From positions 1 through 64,000 of the forward strand of contig CAIPTQ010000140.1 in NCBI GenBank assembly GCA_903868035.1: a stretch of DNA of 64,000 nt, read 5' to 3'. A program made the position numbers and the translations under genes. Shown piece by piece: positions 17,227 to 26,171 of the stretch. Under the pieces are notes generated by a model. The model worked only from the letters and a program-made list of their open reading frames with translations. It made no database searches and was not told where the DNA came from. Origin of the DNA: an uncultured Phycisphaerales bacterium. GTDB lineage: Bacteria > Planctomycetota > Phycisphaerae > WQYP01. Position 1 is the stretch's first letter. Each line of letters opens with the position of its first letter.

Positions 17227-18165
17227 TTGCCGGACCAAGTTACAGATGTCACCCGGCTCGTCGCAGCGGCGGTGAACCGCCTGCGGCTGATCCAGGTGGA
17301 TTTTGCGGACCAGCCGCAGGACGTGCGGGAGAACTACCTGTCGGACGAGATTGAACACGCGTTGGCGGCGCTGCTGCCGGACCAGCGGGGGGTGTTTTTG
17401 CAGGAGCTCAAGGAGCGGTTTCCGACGTGGGACGGGCAGGTGGCGGTGTCGGCGCCGTCGCAGCCGACGGCGGTGCAGTCGGTCGCGGACGCCAAGGAGC
17501 TGCAGGATTACACGTTCCTGATTTCGCGGCTGGTGAAAATTGCGCCCACGCTCACCGAGGAGCAGCGCAAGACGGCGATGGCGCGGCTGCGGGCCGCGGG
17601 GCTGGCGGATGCCGCGGCGGCGGGACCGTCGGAGTGGCCGGCGCAGCCGGCCAAGGCGCTGCGGACCAAGCTGCAATTGACGGACCGGGACAAGATCGAC
17701 CCCACGCGGCTGCTGGAACTGGCGGGCGAACTGGTGGCGTTCGCGGCGAGCCTGGACCAGTTGGTCTGGGCGACGTGGCGGCAGGTGGCGCCCAAGAGCG
17801 ACCTGAAGCGGCCGGTGCCGATCCAGCGGACGTGCGCGAAGTTCACGACCGGGGATGTGGAGGTGTCGCGGACGCAGGTGGCGGCGGACGTGGACCGGCT
17901 GCGGCAGCTCACGGCGGGGCTGATCTCGGCGATCGCGCAGGCGGGGAATTTGTTTGCGCAGCGGCACGTGAGCAAGTTCTCAGTGGCGAACATCGAGGCG
18001 TACGCCGACAAGATGCCGGGGATGCTGGTGAGCAAGGAAGTGAAATGCTGGCGGCAGTTCAAGGAACTATCGACGGCGATGGAAGTGCAGACGATCGAGC
18101 GTGAAATCCAGGACGCCATCGCGGAATACACCGAGACGCTCATCAAGGGGCGCAGCCGCACGTGA
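17227..18165 (+). CDS. Uncharacterised protein, possibly related to the TagH/ImpI C-terminal region
   Basis: A 312-residue, mainly helical soluble protein with no signal peptide. The start is TTG with AAAGGGG upstream. The C-terminal half (ELVAFAASLDQLVWATWRQV, then RHVSKFSVANIEAYADKM and KCWRQFKELSTAM) has the spacing of the helical C-terminal domain found after the FHA domain in type VI TagH/ImpI proteins. That domain contains a KFS motif and a KCW-type motif. The FHA domain itself is absent. I offer this as a weak resemblance, not an assignment. The gene lies 45 bases before tssK on the same strand, consistent with a role in assembly. Confidence 0.45.
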   Translation: MPDQVTDVTRLVAAAVNRLRLIQVDFADQPQDVRENYLSDEIEHALAALLPDQRGVFLQELKERFPTWDGQVAVSAPSQPTAVQSVADAKELQDYTFLISRLVKIAPTLTEEQRKTAMARLRAAGLADAAAAGPSEWPAQPAKALRTKLQLTDRDKIDPTRLLELAGELVAFAASLDQLVWATWRQVAPKSDLKRPVPIQRTCAKFTTGDVEVSRTQVAADVDRLRQLTAGLISAIAQAGNLFAQRHVSKFSVANIEAYADKMPGMLVSKEVKCWRQFKELSTAMEVQTIEREIQDAIAEYTETLIKGRSRT

Positions 18166-18210
18166 CCACCCGACCCAACCCCTCTCGGGTCCAAGAAAAA
18201 GGAACCGTCC

Positions 18211-19614
18211 ATGTCCTCCGGTCCCGTACACTGGCATGAAGGGCTGTTTCTGCAGCCGCACCACTTGCAGACGATGCAGCATTACTTTTTGGAGCGGTTC
18301 GGCGCGGAGCGCCGGCTGGATTTCGTATTTCCCTACGGCGTGATCGACGTGAAGATGTCGGGCGACGCCCTGGAGAACATGCTGGTCCGGTTCGACCGGC
18401 TGCGGGTGGTGATGCCCTCGGGGGTGGAGGTGAACTTTCCGGAGAACGCGGACCTGCCGTCGCTGGACATCAAGCAGGCGTTCGAGGCGTCGTCGAATCC
18501 GTTCACGGTGTCGCTGGCGGTGCCGCTGTGGTATGCGGCGCGGGCGAACACGGTGGATCCGGCGGCGGGCAACACCGGCACCGCGGAGGGGGGCGGCGGG
18601 GCGGAATGGCGCGTCAAGCGGATGTACAAGGTGTCGGAGATGACGCGGACGGACGAGAACACGGGCGAAAACCCGCAGCCAATGGTGGTGCGGAAGCTCA
18701 ATGCCCGGCTGATTTTGGACGACGACGACCACACGGACCTGGAAACGCTGCCGCTGCTGCGCATCGCGCATGCCACCGGGCAGGACGTGGGGACGGCCCG
18801 GCAGGAGCCGACGTATATTCCGCCGTGCCTGGTCATCGGCGGGTCGGCGTCGCTGCGGGAGAAGTTGCGGGACTTGTCGAACCAGGTGCAGGCGTCGCGG
18901 GCGACGCTGGTGCAGCAGATCACGGCGGGGGGGTTCTCGATCGACCAGATGCGCGGGGTGCAGTTCGAGCAGGCGATGCGGCTGCGGACGCTGAACCGGT
19001 TCGCGGCCCGACTGGGCGCGCTGATCGGGATATTGCCGCAGGTGCGGCCGTTTGATTTTTACCTGGATTTGCGCGAGTTGTTGGGCGAGTTGTCGGCCTC
19101 GCACCCGGATCGGGACAAGGAATTCGTCGTGCCGGAGTACGACCACGACAATCTGGCGGGGTCGTTCGACGACCTGGTGAATAAAATCCGCTCGCTGCTG
19201 GGCGGGACGGTGCAGGAACGCTACCTCAAGATCGACTTTGTGCTCGAAGGCGCGGTGCTGGTGCTCAAGGATCCCTTGCAGGCCGAGCATTTCGAGAAGC
19301 CGACGGACTACTACCTGGGCATCAAGACGCACGAAGACCACGGCATCCTGGCCAAGCTGGTCGAGGACGGCGACAAGTTCAAGCTGATGGCCAAGTCGAT
19401 GATCGCCCAGCGCATCTGGGGCATCAAGCTGGCGGAGGAGCGGCATCCGCCGCTGACGCTGCCGGCCAAGAGCGACCTGTATTACTACCGGCTGATGCGC
19501 GCCGAATCGCAGCGCATGTGGGACCGGATCAAGGACGAGAAGATGATGGCCGTGCGCTGGCCGGACATGCAGACGTCTGATTTCCAGTTGTCGTTGTACA
19601 TGCCAATCCCGTGA
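18211..19614 (+). CDS. tssK: Type VI secretion TssK-like (ImpJ/VasE) protein
   Basis: A 467-residue protein of the TssK family, which in classical type VI machines forms trimers linking the cytoplasmic baseplate to the TssJLM membrane complex. The N-terminus is diagnostic: VHWHEGLFLQPHHLQTMQHY matches the family consensus V-x-W-x-E-G-x-F-L-x-P-Q-H-F-Q. Length is normal (about 440-470). Later conserved segments include RPFDFYLDLRELLGEL and YYRL near the end. AAGGAA precedes the ATG. It is followed by a structured AT-rich repeat region and then tssL. Its usual baseplate partners TssE, TssF and TssG are not present in the window. Confidence 0.9.
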   Translation: MSSGPVHWHEGLFLQPHHLQTMQHYFLERFGAERRLDFVFPYGVIDVKMSGDALENMLVRFDRLRVVMPSGVEVNFPENADLPSLDIKQAFEASSNPFTVSLAVPLWYAARANTVDPAAGNTGTAEGGGGAEWRVKRMYKVSEMTRTDENTGENPQPMVVRKLNARLILDDDDHTDLETLPLLRIAHATGQDVGTARQEPTYIPPCLVIGGSASLREKLRDLSNQVQASRATLVQQITAGGFSIDQMRGVQFEQAMRLRTLNRFAARLGALIGILPQVRPFDFYLDLRELLGELSASHPDRDKEFVVPEYDHDNLAGSFDDLVNKIRSLLGGTVQERYLKIDFVLEGAVLVLKDPLQAEHFEKPTDYYLGIKTHEDHGILAKLVEDGDKFKLMAKSMIAQRIWGIKLAEERHPPLTLPAKSDLYYYRLMRAESQRMWDRIKDEKMMAVRWPDMQTSDFQLSLYMPIP

Positions 19615-19641
19615 TTGATTGGAAGCCTGTTTTAGAAAGGA

Positions 19642-19738
19642 GGTAATTAGTAATTAGTAATTGGTAATTGAGCCGGTCCGCTGGCGGCGGACCACCACGG
19701 AGCTCCCACAAATTACCAATTACCATTTACCAATTACT
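19642..19738. repeat. Nested inverted repeat between tssK and tssL
   Basis: An outer stem pairs 19656-19670 (AGTAATTGGTAATTG) with 19724-19738, with one mismatch. Inside it a perfect 7-bp hairpin pairs 19675-19681 (GGTCCGC) with 19687-19693 around a 5-base loop. The outer arms are built from the period-7 TAATTGG/TAATTAG units seen elsewhere in the window. The right arm ends five bases before the tssL ATG and covers the place of its ribosome-binding site, so it could affect tssL-tssM expression. Confidence 0.8.
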
Positions 19739-19743
19739 CGCAC

Positions 19744-20463
19744 ATGACCCTACTTGAACTTTGCGAACCCCTTTTCCAGTACATGTGCCGGCTCAACCGT
19801 TCCGCGCGCAAGGGCGGGAACTACGAACTGGGGCAGGTCCAGTCGGAGATCAAGGGCTTTCTGGCGGAGGCCAAGACCAAGTCGGTGGGCGAGAACCTCT
19901 CGGAGCAGTTCGACAAGATCGAACTGCCGCTGATGTTCTTCTGCGACTTCATGATCAAGGAATCCGCGCTGCCGTGGGCCCACGACTGGAAGGAGCTGGC
20001 CTTCGAGCGGCACGAGATGGCCGGCGACGAGAAGTTTTTCGACCTGCTGGAGGAATGCCTCAAGGACCACTCCCCGGCGGCCAACGACCGGCTGACGGTG
20101 TTCTACACGTGCATCGGGCTGGGCTTCACCGGCTGGTACACCTCGCAGCCGGAGTACCTGCGGCGGAAGATGAAGGAGGTCGCCGCCCGCCTGCAGGCGG
20201 CGGGCGTGTTCACCGACACCCAGCGCATCTGCGCCGACGCCTACGAAAAAGTGGACACGCGCGACCTGATCGAGCCCCCGGGGATGAAGCTCATGGGCAT
20301 CGCGATCATTCTCATCGGCCTGATCATCGTGTTGTTCTGCATGTACGCCTTTCTCTACCGCAATGGCTCCCAGGACTTGGACAAAGCCCTGGATAACGTC
20401 AAGACCAATGCCGCCAAAGTCAATCCCAATTCCGCCACCAATGGCCAGGAGACGCCCAAATGA
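19744..20463 (+). CDS. tssL: TssL/DotU-like inner-membrane protein
   Basis: A 239-residue DotU-family protein with a cytoplasmic helical domain, a single membrane helix at about 181-205 (GIAIILIGLIIVLFCMYAF) and a short periplasmic tail. Family features include the N-terminal LLELCEPLFQYMCRLNR, the central LPLMFFCDFMI and the FYTCIGLGFTGWY region. TssL pairs with TssM in the inner membrane and recruits TssK. It lacks the peptidoglycan-binding OmpA domain of long TssL variants. The stop overlaps the tssM start by four bases (ATGA), showing translational coupling. No good ribosome-binding site precedes its own ATG; an inverted repeat occupies that space. Confidence 0.88.
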   Translation: MTLLELCEPLFQYMCRLNRSARKGGNYELGQVQSEIKGFLAEAKTKSVGENLSEQFDKIELPLMFFCDFMIKESALPWAHDWKELAFERHEMAGDEKFFDLLEECLKDHSPAANDRLTVFYTCIGLGFTGWYTSQPEYLRRKMKEVAARLQAAGVFTDTQRICADAYEKVDTRDLIEPPGMKLMGIAIILIGLIIVLFCMYAFLYRNGSQDLDKALDNVKTNAAKVNPNSATNGQETPK

Positions 20464-23400
20464 ATCCGAATATCATGAATGACCTGCTGAGCGGCCGGCT
20501 CGTGAATCTGCCGATGCCCGTGATGTTCGTCCTGGCCACGCTGGCCGGGACGACGACGCTGGGCGCGACCTACTTCGCCATGGGCAACAGCCCCGGCCGC
20601 AGCACGGCGCTGCTGATCGTGGGCATCGGCCTAGTCTTCGTCTTCCTGTTGTTCCTGGCGTTCCGCGCCCTGGTCAAGTGGCGTGCGAAACGCAAGGCCA
20701 ATCCGCTGGCCCAGGGCATCGCCGGCAATGCCGCGGCCACCCCGCAGGGCATCTCGGAACCGGCCCGCCGCGCCCGCCTGGACGACCTGCGGCGCAACTT
20801 CGACCAGGGCGTGGAAAAATTCCGCGCCGCGGGCAAGAACCTGTATTCCGTCCCCTGGTATGTGGTCGTCGGCGAGCCGGGCTCGGGCAAAACCGAGGCC
20901 ATCCGCCACTGCAACGTCGGCTTTCCGCCGGGCCTGCAGGACCAGCTCCAGGGCGCCGGCGGCACGCTGAACATGAACTGGTGGTTCACCAACTCGGCGA
21001 TCATTTTGGACACCGCCGGCCGCCTGATGTTCGAGGAAGTGGTCCCCGGCTCGACCAACGAATGGAATGAATTCCTCAAGCTCCTCAAGCAGAACCGGCC
21101 CAATTCCCCGCTCAACGGCATGCTGCTGGTGATCCCCGTGGACACGCTCATCAAGGACACCGCCGACGCCATCGAGAAAAAGGCCACGCGGATCGCCCAG
21201 CAGTTCGACCAGATTCAGCGCCTCCTGGGGGTGCGGTTCCCGGTGTTCGTCATCATCACCAAGTGCGACCTCTTGAACGGGTTCCGCGAGTTCTTCGACG
21301 ACCTGAACGATCCGCAGCTCCAGCACCAGATCATGGGCTGGTCGAACCCCGCGCCGCTGGATGAGCGTTTCGACCCGGCCAAGGTCACGGCCCACCTGGA
21401 GACCGTCAAGCTGCGGCTGATCGCGCGGCGGCAGAACCTGCTGTTGGACCCGGTGAACACGGAGGATCCCCAGTCCCGCCGGGTGGACCAGGTGGACGCC
21501 CTGTACACGCTGCCGGACTCGGTGACGAAGATCGGCCCGCGCCTGCGGCGGTATCTGGAGATGATTTTCGTGGCCGGCGAGTGGTCGCCCAAGCCTTTGT
21601 TTTTGCGGGGGATTTACTTCACGAGTTCGATGACGGAAGGCGCGGCGTTGGACGCCGAGCTGGCCGAGGCGCTGGGCGTGCCGGTGGATTCACTGCCGGG
21701 CGGGGCGATATTCCGGAAGGACCGGGCGTACTTTCTGCGGGATTTGTTTTTGGAGAAGGTATTCCGCGAGAAGGGCCTGGTGACCCGGGCCGACAATGCC
21801 GACAAGCAGCAGCGTTCGCGCCGGGCGATGGTGCTGGGGTTTGCCTTTGTCGCGGTGCTGGTGTTGTTCGCGGTGACGTGGTTTGGGTCGCGGTCGCTGC
21901 AGCGGACGCTGGGGGCGGAGCGGGATTTCTGGGTGAGCGCCGCGCGGCTGAACCTCGAAAACATCTCCATTATCGATAAGACGAGCTATATCGGCGGCGA
22001 TCCGAACATCACCGTCGCCGACGCACCCACTTCGCTGACGGACCTGTTCTCCAACAACCTGGAGCGCGTGAAGAAGGATCTGGAGATACCCCTGATTTTC
22101 AGGCCGATCGCCGCGTTCTCGAAGAACGTCAATTCGTCGCGGCGCATCGCGTATCGCGACCTGTATGAGGTGACGGTGCTGCGGCCGGTGTTTACCGCGG
22201 CCCGGGCGCGGATACTGGCGCTGTCGGCGGCGGCGACGTCCCCGGCCACCGCCGTCGCGGAGCCCTGGGATCCCACCAAATACGCCACGGCGATCGCCGA
22301 GCTCATGAAACTCGAATATGCCGTCGCCACGGGCAAGCCGCCCGCCGGCCCGGACGCGGCGCATCCCCTCGCCCATCCGCAGGTGGAGCTGGCCCCGCTG
22401 CTGGCCCTGGTGCTGTCGGATGAGGAATACAAGAAGTTCACCAAGGACAACGACAACCTGCAGAAAGTCGTGGACTGGCTGTACACCGCCCCGGCCCAGG
22501 GCGACACCAAATGGCCGGCCCCGGCGCTGGTGAATACGGGCGCCGCCGCGTCCGGCAACCTGACGGCGATCACTCGCGGCATAGAGGCGATTCTCGGCTA
22601 CTGGAGCCGCCAGTCGCAGGACGACGCGGCCCTGGCCGACATCAATGCCGTGCGCGTCTCCCTCGGGGAGTTCAAGGCGGCGGAAACGGAGCTGCTCAAG
22701 CTCAACGGCCTGCCGATGGCCAACATGGCCAACTACACCAAATTCCGCGACGACCTGCAGGCCGCGTATGCGCGACTCCTCAAGGCGCGCAACCAGGCGG
22801 AAAAGGACTGGGCGCTCGCCAGCCAGGGCAAGGACACCGCCACGCTGGTGGCGATCTATTCGGCCGAGAAGGATTCAGTCCTGGTCAAGGCCCAGAAGAA
22901 TTATGAGATCCTCCTGAGGTACACAGACCTAGGCCCGGCGGACGCCACGAAAGCCAACGCCAGCTACAACGCGCTGACGAAAATCCGCGCCGATCTGCTG
23001 GGCGCCAAGCTCAAGGACTGGAAAACCAGCGCCAACACTCCGGCCCTGCTCAAGGAACTGACCGACCTGGACACCAACTGCCTGGCCACGATCAAGGACA
23101 CCGACGGCACCCTGCGGCACCGCTTCATGGTTCAGGCCCACCTCTACGACATGGCCAATCAGGCGCTGGTCAAAAAAGATGAAACTGTGCAACTCCCCGC
23201 CAACGTTTCCATCCCCGACGCCTTCGCCAAGATCGTGACCGACAGCGCCAAGACCACCGAGGACGCCGGCAGCCTCAAGATTCTGGCCAGCGGCCCGACG
23301 GACGTACTCTTGCAGTCCATCGCGCTGACGCAGTTCTCCGTGGACGCCTCCAACCGCGCCCGCAAGTACCTGCTGGCCAGCGGCATCCTGGCGGCCTTCC

Positions 23401-24902
23401 CCACGGAGGACGCCCAATGGAACGCCGCCATGGCCAAGTTCGCCAAGGACGCCCCGCGCGTGAACCTGGTGCGGCCGCAGGTGCCCCTGGTGATTTTCCC
23501 CGCCGGGCAGGAGAACACGTTCAACGAGCAGTTCTCCCCCGATGCCGCCGGCATGGTCGTCAGCCGCCTGAGCGCCATGGACCAGGTGCTCGTCGCCGAC
23601 AAGGATGCCGGCACGAAGATACTCAGCCTGGAGGTTTTGAAGAAAAGCGCCGTCGATTCGCGCACCAGCTTTGACGCCTATAAGAAGGCCTACATCCTGT
23701 ACTGGAGCGACACGGTCACGAAGGAACTCGATTTCAGCGTCAAATACAAGGACTACAAGACCTTCACCGACAAAATCAGCGTCCCGACCGATATCGCCAT
23801 CATCGCCCAGCTCAAGGCCTACGAGGAGCGCATGACCACCGCGCTCAAACTGATCGGCGCCACCGATGAGGCGTCGGCCGTCACCACCCTGGGGGCGCAG
23901 GTGTTGCCGGTAGAATGCAGCGTGGCCTTCAAAAACTGGCAGAACCTCACCAACGACGCCGTGGCGGCGCGGCGCTCGCTCCTGAGCATGACCGGGAACG
24001 AATTCAAGGACGGCTTCACGGTCTCCTCCGCCAACAGCAACACGAGCTTCCGGGGCATCTACTGGAACAGCCTCCCGGTCGCCGGGCTGAGCGCCCTGGT
24101 CACGGACGGCGAGACGCAGATCAATGCGGGCATCACGGAACTGGCCAAATACGAGCGCTTCCCGCTGGCGTCCATGGGCGACAAGAAGGACGACCTGAGC
24201 ATCGAGGACATCATCGCGGCGCGTAAGGCGCTCGAAAAAATCCTCGGCGCTGCCGGCAAAACCACGACGATGCCGGGCGGCGCGGCCGGCGCCAATCCCA
24301 TCAACCTGGGCGGCAGGACCAACAACCCGCAGGTCAATCCCCTGCTGGACCGGCTCCTGGGCACCAAACTCCTGGGCGACAAAGCGTACTACTACACCCA
24401 GCTCGGCAAATTCCTGGCGGTTCTGCCCACGGACGCCAAACAACCGTTCACCGCGACCTTTACCCTCAACAAGGACAAACTCCTCGCACTCGAAAAAGCG
24501 GTGAGCATCTCGTCCGCCTATGCCTACATGCCCGTTTCGCAGGGCGGAAAGCTGCTCAAGTTAATCAACACCGGCAGCCCAAGCGCGCTGGAGACCTGCA
24601 ATGTGGATTACCCCGGCCTCGGCGATCTGACGCTGGGCTTCCGGGAGCGGCAAGACGACGGCCCCATCGTCCAAACCGAGACTTTATCCGGACCGTGGGC
24701 GGTGCTGCGGCTTTTGCAGAGCGACAAAGTCACCATCAAGGAGGTCGTGGGCAACAAGTGGACCATCGAATATACCGTGACCACGCCCCCGCCCAACAGC
24801 CAGAAATTGACCCTCCCGCTGATCCTGGAATTCAAACTGCCGATCCCCCCCGACACCAAAAAAGGCTGGCCGGACCCGAAGGCCAAAGCCCCGCCGGCCT
24901 GA
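20460..24902 (+). CDS. tssM: TssM/IcmF-like inner-membrane ATPase-fold protein
   Basis: A 1480-residue IcmF-family protein, longer than the usual 1100-1200. Two membrane helices (about 18-40 and 48-72) precede a cytoplasmic NTPase domain with Walker A GEPGSGKT (138-145) and Walker B-like IILDTAGR (181-188). A third membrane helix at about 455-475 leads to a very large periplasmic part expected to contact the lipoprotein. The Walker A is intact, unlike in many TssM proteins, so nucleotide binding is plausible. Together with TssL and the lipoprotein it would form the trans-envelope core. The same pair exists in type IVB systems as IcmF/DotU, but the linked TssK and TagF point to the type VI lineage. 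Confidence 0.92.
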   Translation: MNPNIMNDLLSGRLVNLPMPVMFVLATLAGTTTLGATYFAMGNSPGRSTALLIVGIGLVFVFLLFLAFRALVKWRAKRKANPLAQGIAGNAAATPQGISEPARRARLDDLRRNFDQGVEKFRAAGKNLYSVPWYVVVGEPGSGKTEAIRHCNVGFPPGLQDQLQGAGGTLNMNWWFTNSAIILDTAGRLMFEEVVPGSTNEWNEFLKLLKQNRPNSPLNGMLLVIPVDTLIKDTADAIEKKATRIAQQFDQIQRLLGVRFPVFVIITKCDLLNGFREFFDDLNDPQLQHQIMGWSNPAPLDERFDPAKVTAHLETVKLRLIARRQNLLLDPVNTEDPQSRRVDQVDALYTLPDSVTKIGPRLRRYLEMIFVAGEWSPKPLFLRGIYFTSSMTEGAALDAELAEALGVPVDSLPGGAIFRKDRAYFLRDLFLEKVFREKGLVTRADNADKQQRSRRAMVLGFAFVAVLVLFAVTWFGSRSLQRTLGAERDFWVSAARLNLENISIIDKTSYIGGDPNITVADAPTSLTDLFSNNLERVKKDLEIPLIFRPIAAFSKNVNSSRRIAYRDLYEVTVLRPVFTAARARILALSAAATSPATAVAEPWDPTKYATAIAELMKLEYAVATGKPPAGPDAAHPLAHPQVELAPLLALVLSDEEYKKFTKDNDNLQKVVDWLYTAPAQGDTKWPAPALVNTGAAASGNLTAITRGIEAILGYWSRQSQDDAALADINAVRVSLGEFKAAETELLKLNGLPMANMANYTKFRDDLQAAYARLLKARNQAEKDWALASQGKDTATLVAIYSAEKDSVLVKAQKNYEILLRYTDLGPADATKANASYNALTKIRADLLGAKLKDWKTSANTPALLKELTDLDTNCLATIKDTDGTLRHRFMVQAHLYDMANQALVKKDETVQLPANVSIPDAFAKIVTDSAKTTEDAGSLKILASGPTDVLLQSIALTQFSVDASNRARKYLLASGILAAFPTEDAQWNAAMAKFAKDAPRVNLVRPQVPLVIFPAGQENTFNEQFSPDAAGMVVSRLSAMDQVLVADKDAGTKILSLEVLKKSAVDSRTSFDAYKKAYILYWSDTVTKELDFSVKYKDYKTFTDKISVPTDIAIIAQLKAYEERMTTALKLIGATDEASAVTTLGAQVLPVECSVAFKNWQNLTNDAVAARRSLLSMTGNEFKDGFTVSSANSNTSFRGIYWNSLPVAGLSALVTDGETQINAGITELAKYERFPLASMGDKKDDLSIEDIIAARKALEKILGAAGKTTTMPGGAAGANPINLGGRTNNPQVNPLLDRLLGTKLLGDKAYYYTQLGKFLAVLPTDAKQPFTATFTLNKDKLLALEKAVSISSAYAYMPVSQGGKLLKLINTGSPSALETCNVDYPGLGDLTLGFRERQDDGPIVQTETLSGPWAVLRLLQSDKVTIKEVVGNKWTIEYTVTTPPPNSQKLTLPLILEFKLPIPPDTKKGWPDPKAKAPPA

Positions 24903-24990
24903 GTTGCTTTTTGTTTTCGTGCGTGGGCCGCGAAAAAGCCCTATGATGCCCCCTCGTTGCTCCGCCCCGAGTCCTCACATGGTTTGATCT

Positions 24991-26049
24991 GTGCCTGCAT
25001 TCATGAAAAGCCTCTCGCGCCTCCTGGGCGGTTCCAGCAAGCCGGAGCCGGCGTTGTATCTGTCGGCGTTCGGGAAGCACCCCGGCTGGAACGACCATCT
25101 GGATGACCAGGGCCTGGATACCGACGCCCTGGTCACGGCCAAGCGGCTGCTGTATATCCAGGGCATCTCGCAGAATATTGACGCGGGCACATGGGAGAAG
25201 CTCGAGCCGCAGGCGGCCGGGGCGCCATTGGCGGCGATCACCAGTTTGGAGCTTTTCCGCCACAATTTTCTGTGGCACATGCCCGACTCGGGCACGCCGG
25301 CGCTGCTGGCGGGGAGGCTGTGGTCGTCATCCGACGGCAAGGGGCGGGCGAAGTATCCGATGGTGCTGTGCGCCCAGCTCACGGAGATGCCGGATTTATT
25401 TGCCGCGAAGGTGGTTTTGCCGTTTTTGGCCCAGGTACACGAGCAGTGTGCCGCGGCGACGACGGCCGAGGGCGTGCGGCAGATCATCGGGGCGCAGCGG
25501 GACGCCCTGCGGGCGCGGATCAAGGAGCCGCTGGCTTTGCAACCGCTGACGGCGCAACAACTTGCGAATGTCGCCCGGCATGCGGACATGGGGGCGGCGG
25601 ATCCAAATTCCACGGGCGGGGCCGGCGGGGGGTTCCATCGGATTGTGTACCAGTTCGTCAAGGGGATGGCGATCTATCGGCCGACTGGCGCCTCCTCCGG
25701 CAGGTCGATATCCATCCGGCCGGAACAGGTGCGCCTGCCGGCGTGCGGGATGGCGCCGGCGGAGGCGCTGCTGTTCTGGCTGCGGTTTGCGCTGACGCTG
25801 CTGGACCACGGGACATCGCTGTTGCTGTTTGCGCCGGATCAGGCGGGGGCGGCGTGGATTGACCTGATTGCGGGGGAGCCGTCGCCGGGGAATTTGTTTT
25901 GCATCAAGGCGGGGCCGAAGAATTTGCCGTTCACTTCGGACATACCGTACACCCTGGATGCCGCGCTGGTGCGCGCCATTGACGCGCACATCGCCCACTG
26001 CGCGTCGGTTGCGGATAACGCAGCGCTGCCGGCGTGGCCGGCATTCTAA
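24991..26049 (+). CDS. tagF: TagF-like (ImpM) type VI accessory protein
   Basis: A 352-residue protein whose first half matches TagF/ImpM: YLSAFGKHPGWNDH near the start corresponds to the family's GKLPxxGDF opening. RLWSSSDGKGRAKYPMVL matches the family region where a conserved arginine precedes YPL. In Pseudomonas and Agrobacterium TagF represses type VI assembly after translation, by binding Fha. The C-terminal half (LLFWLRFALTLLDHGTSLLLF) is an extension not typical of short TagF proteins. I use the GTG start. An ATG 12 bases further in (25003) is equally possible, and neither has a clear ribosome-binding site. This is the last gene of the locus. Confidence 0.75.
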   Translation: MPAFMKSLSRLLGGSSKPEPALYLSAFGKHPGWNDHLDDQGLDTDALVTAKRLLYIQGISQNIDAGTWEKLEPQAAGAPLAAITSLELFRHNFLWHMPDSGTPALLAGRLWSSSDGKGRAKYPMVLCAQLTEMPDLFAAKVVLPFLAQVHEQCAAATTAEGVRQIIGAQRDALRARIKEPLALQPLTAQQLANVARHADMGAADPNSTGGAGGGFHRIVYQFVKGMAIYRPTGASSGRSISIRPEQVRLPACGMAPAEALLFWLRFALTLLDHGTSLLLFAPDQAGAAWIDLIAGEPSPGNLFCIKAGPKNLPFTSDIPYTLDAALVRAIDAHIAHCASVADNAALPAWPAF

Positions 26050-26101
26050 GTAAGAAGGCGCCATCTCGGATTTCTACTTTTTGCGCGGCATCATTATGTT
26101 C

Positions 26102-26130
26102 TTGACTTTCACAGGGTGACGCCCATTATT
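26102..26130 (+). promoter_or_regulatory. Possible promoter of the cytochrome/NrfD operon
   Basis: TTGACT and ATTATT are separated by 17 bases, 41 bases upstream of the first cytochrome start. The -35 is good and the -10 weak, consistent with a regulated promoter. Confidence 0.4.
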
Positions 26131-26171
26131 GGAATGGAGGCTCCGAAACTCATTTATCAAGGACAATACTT

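Noticed and set aside
20460..24902. TssM as IcmF of a type IVB (Dot/Icm) system
   Set aside because: TssL and TssM homologues occur there too, but the adjacent TssK and TagF are specific to the type VI lineage and no Dot/Icm core genes are present.
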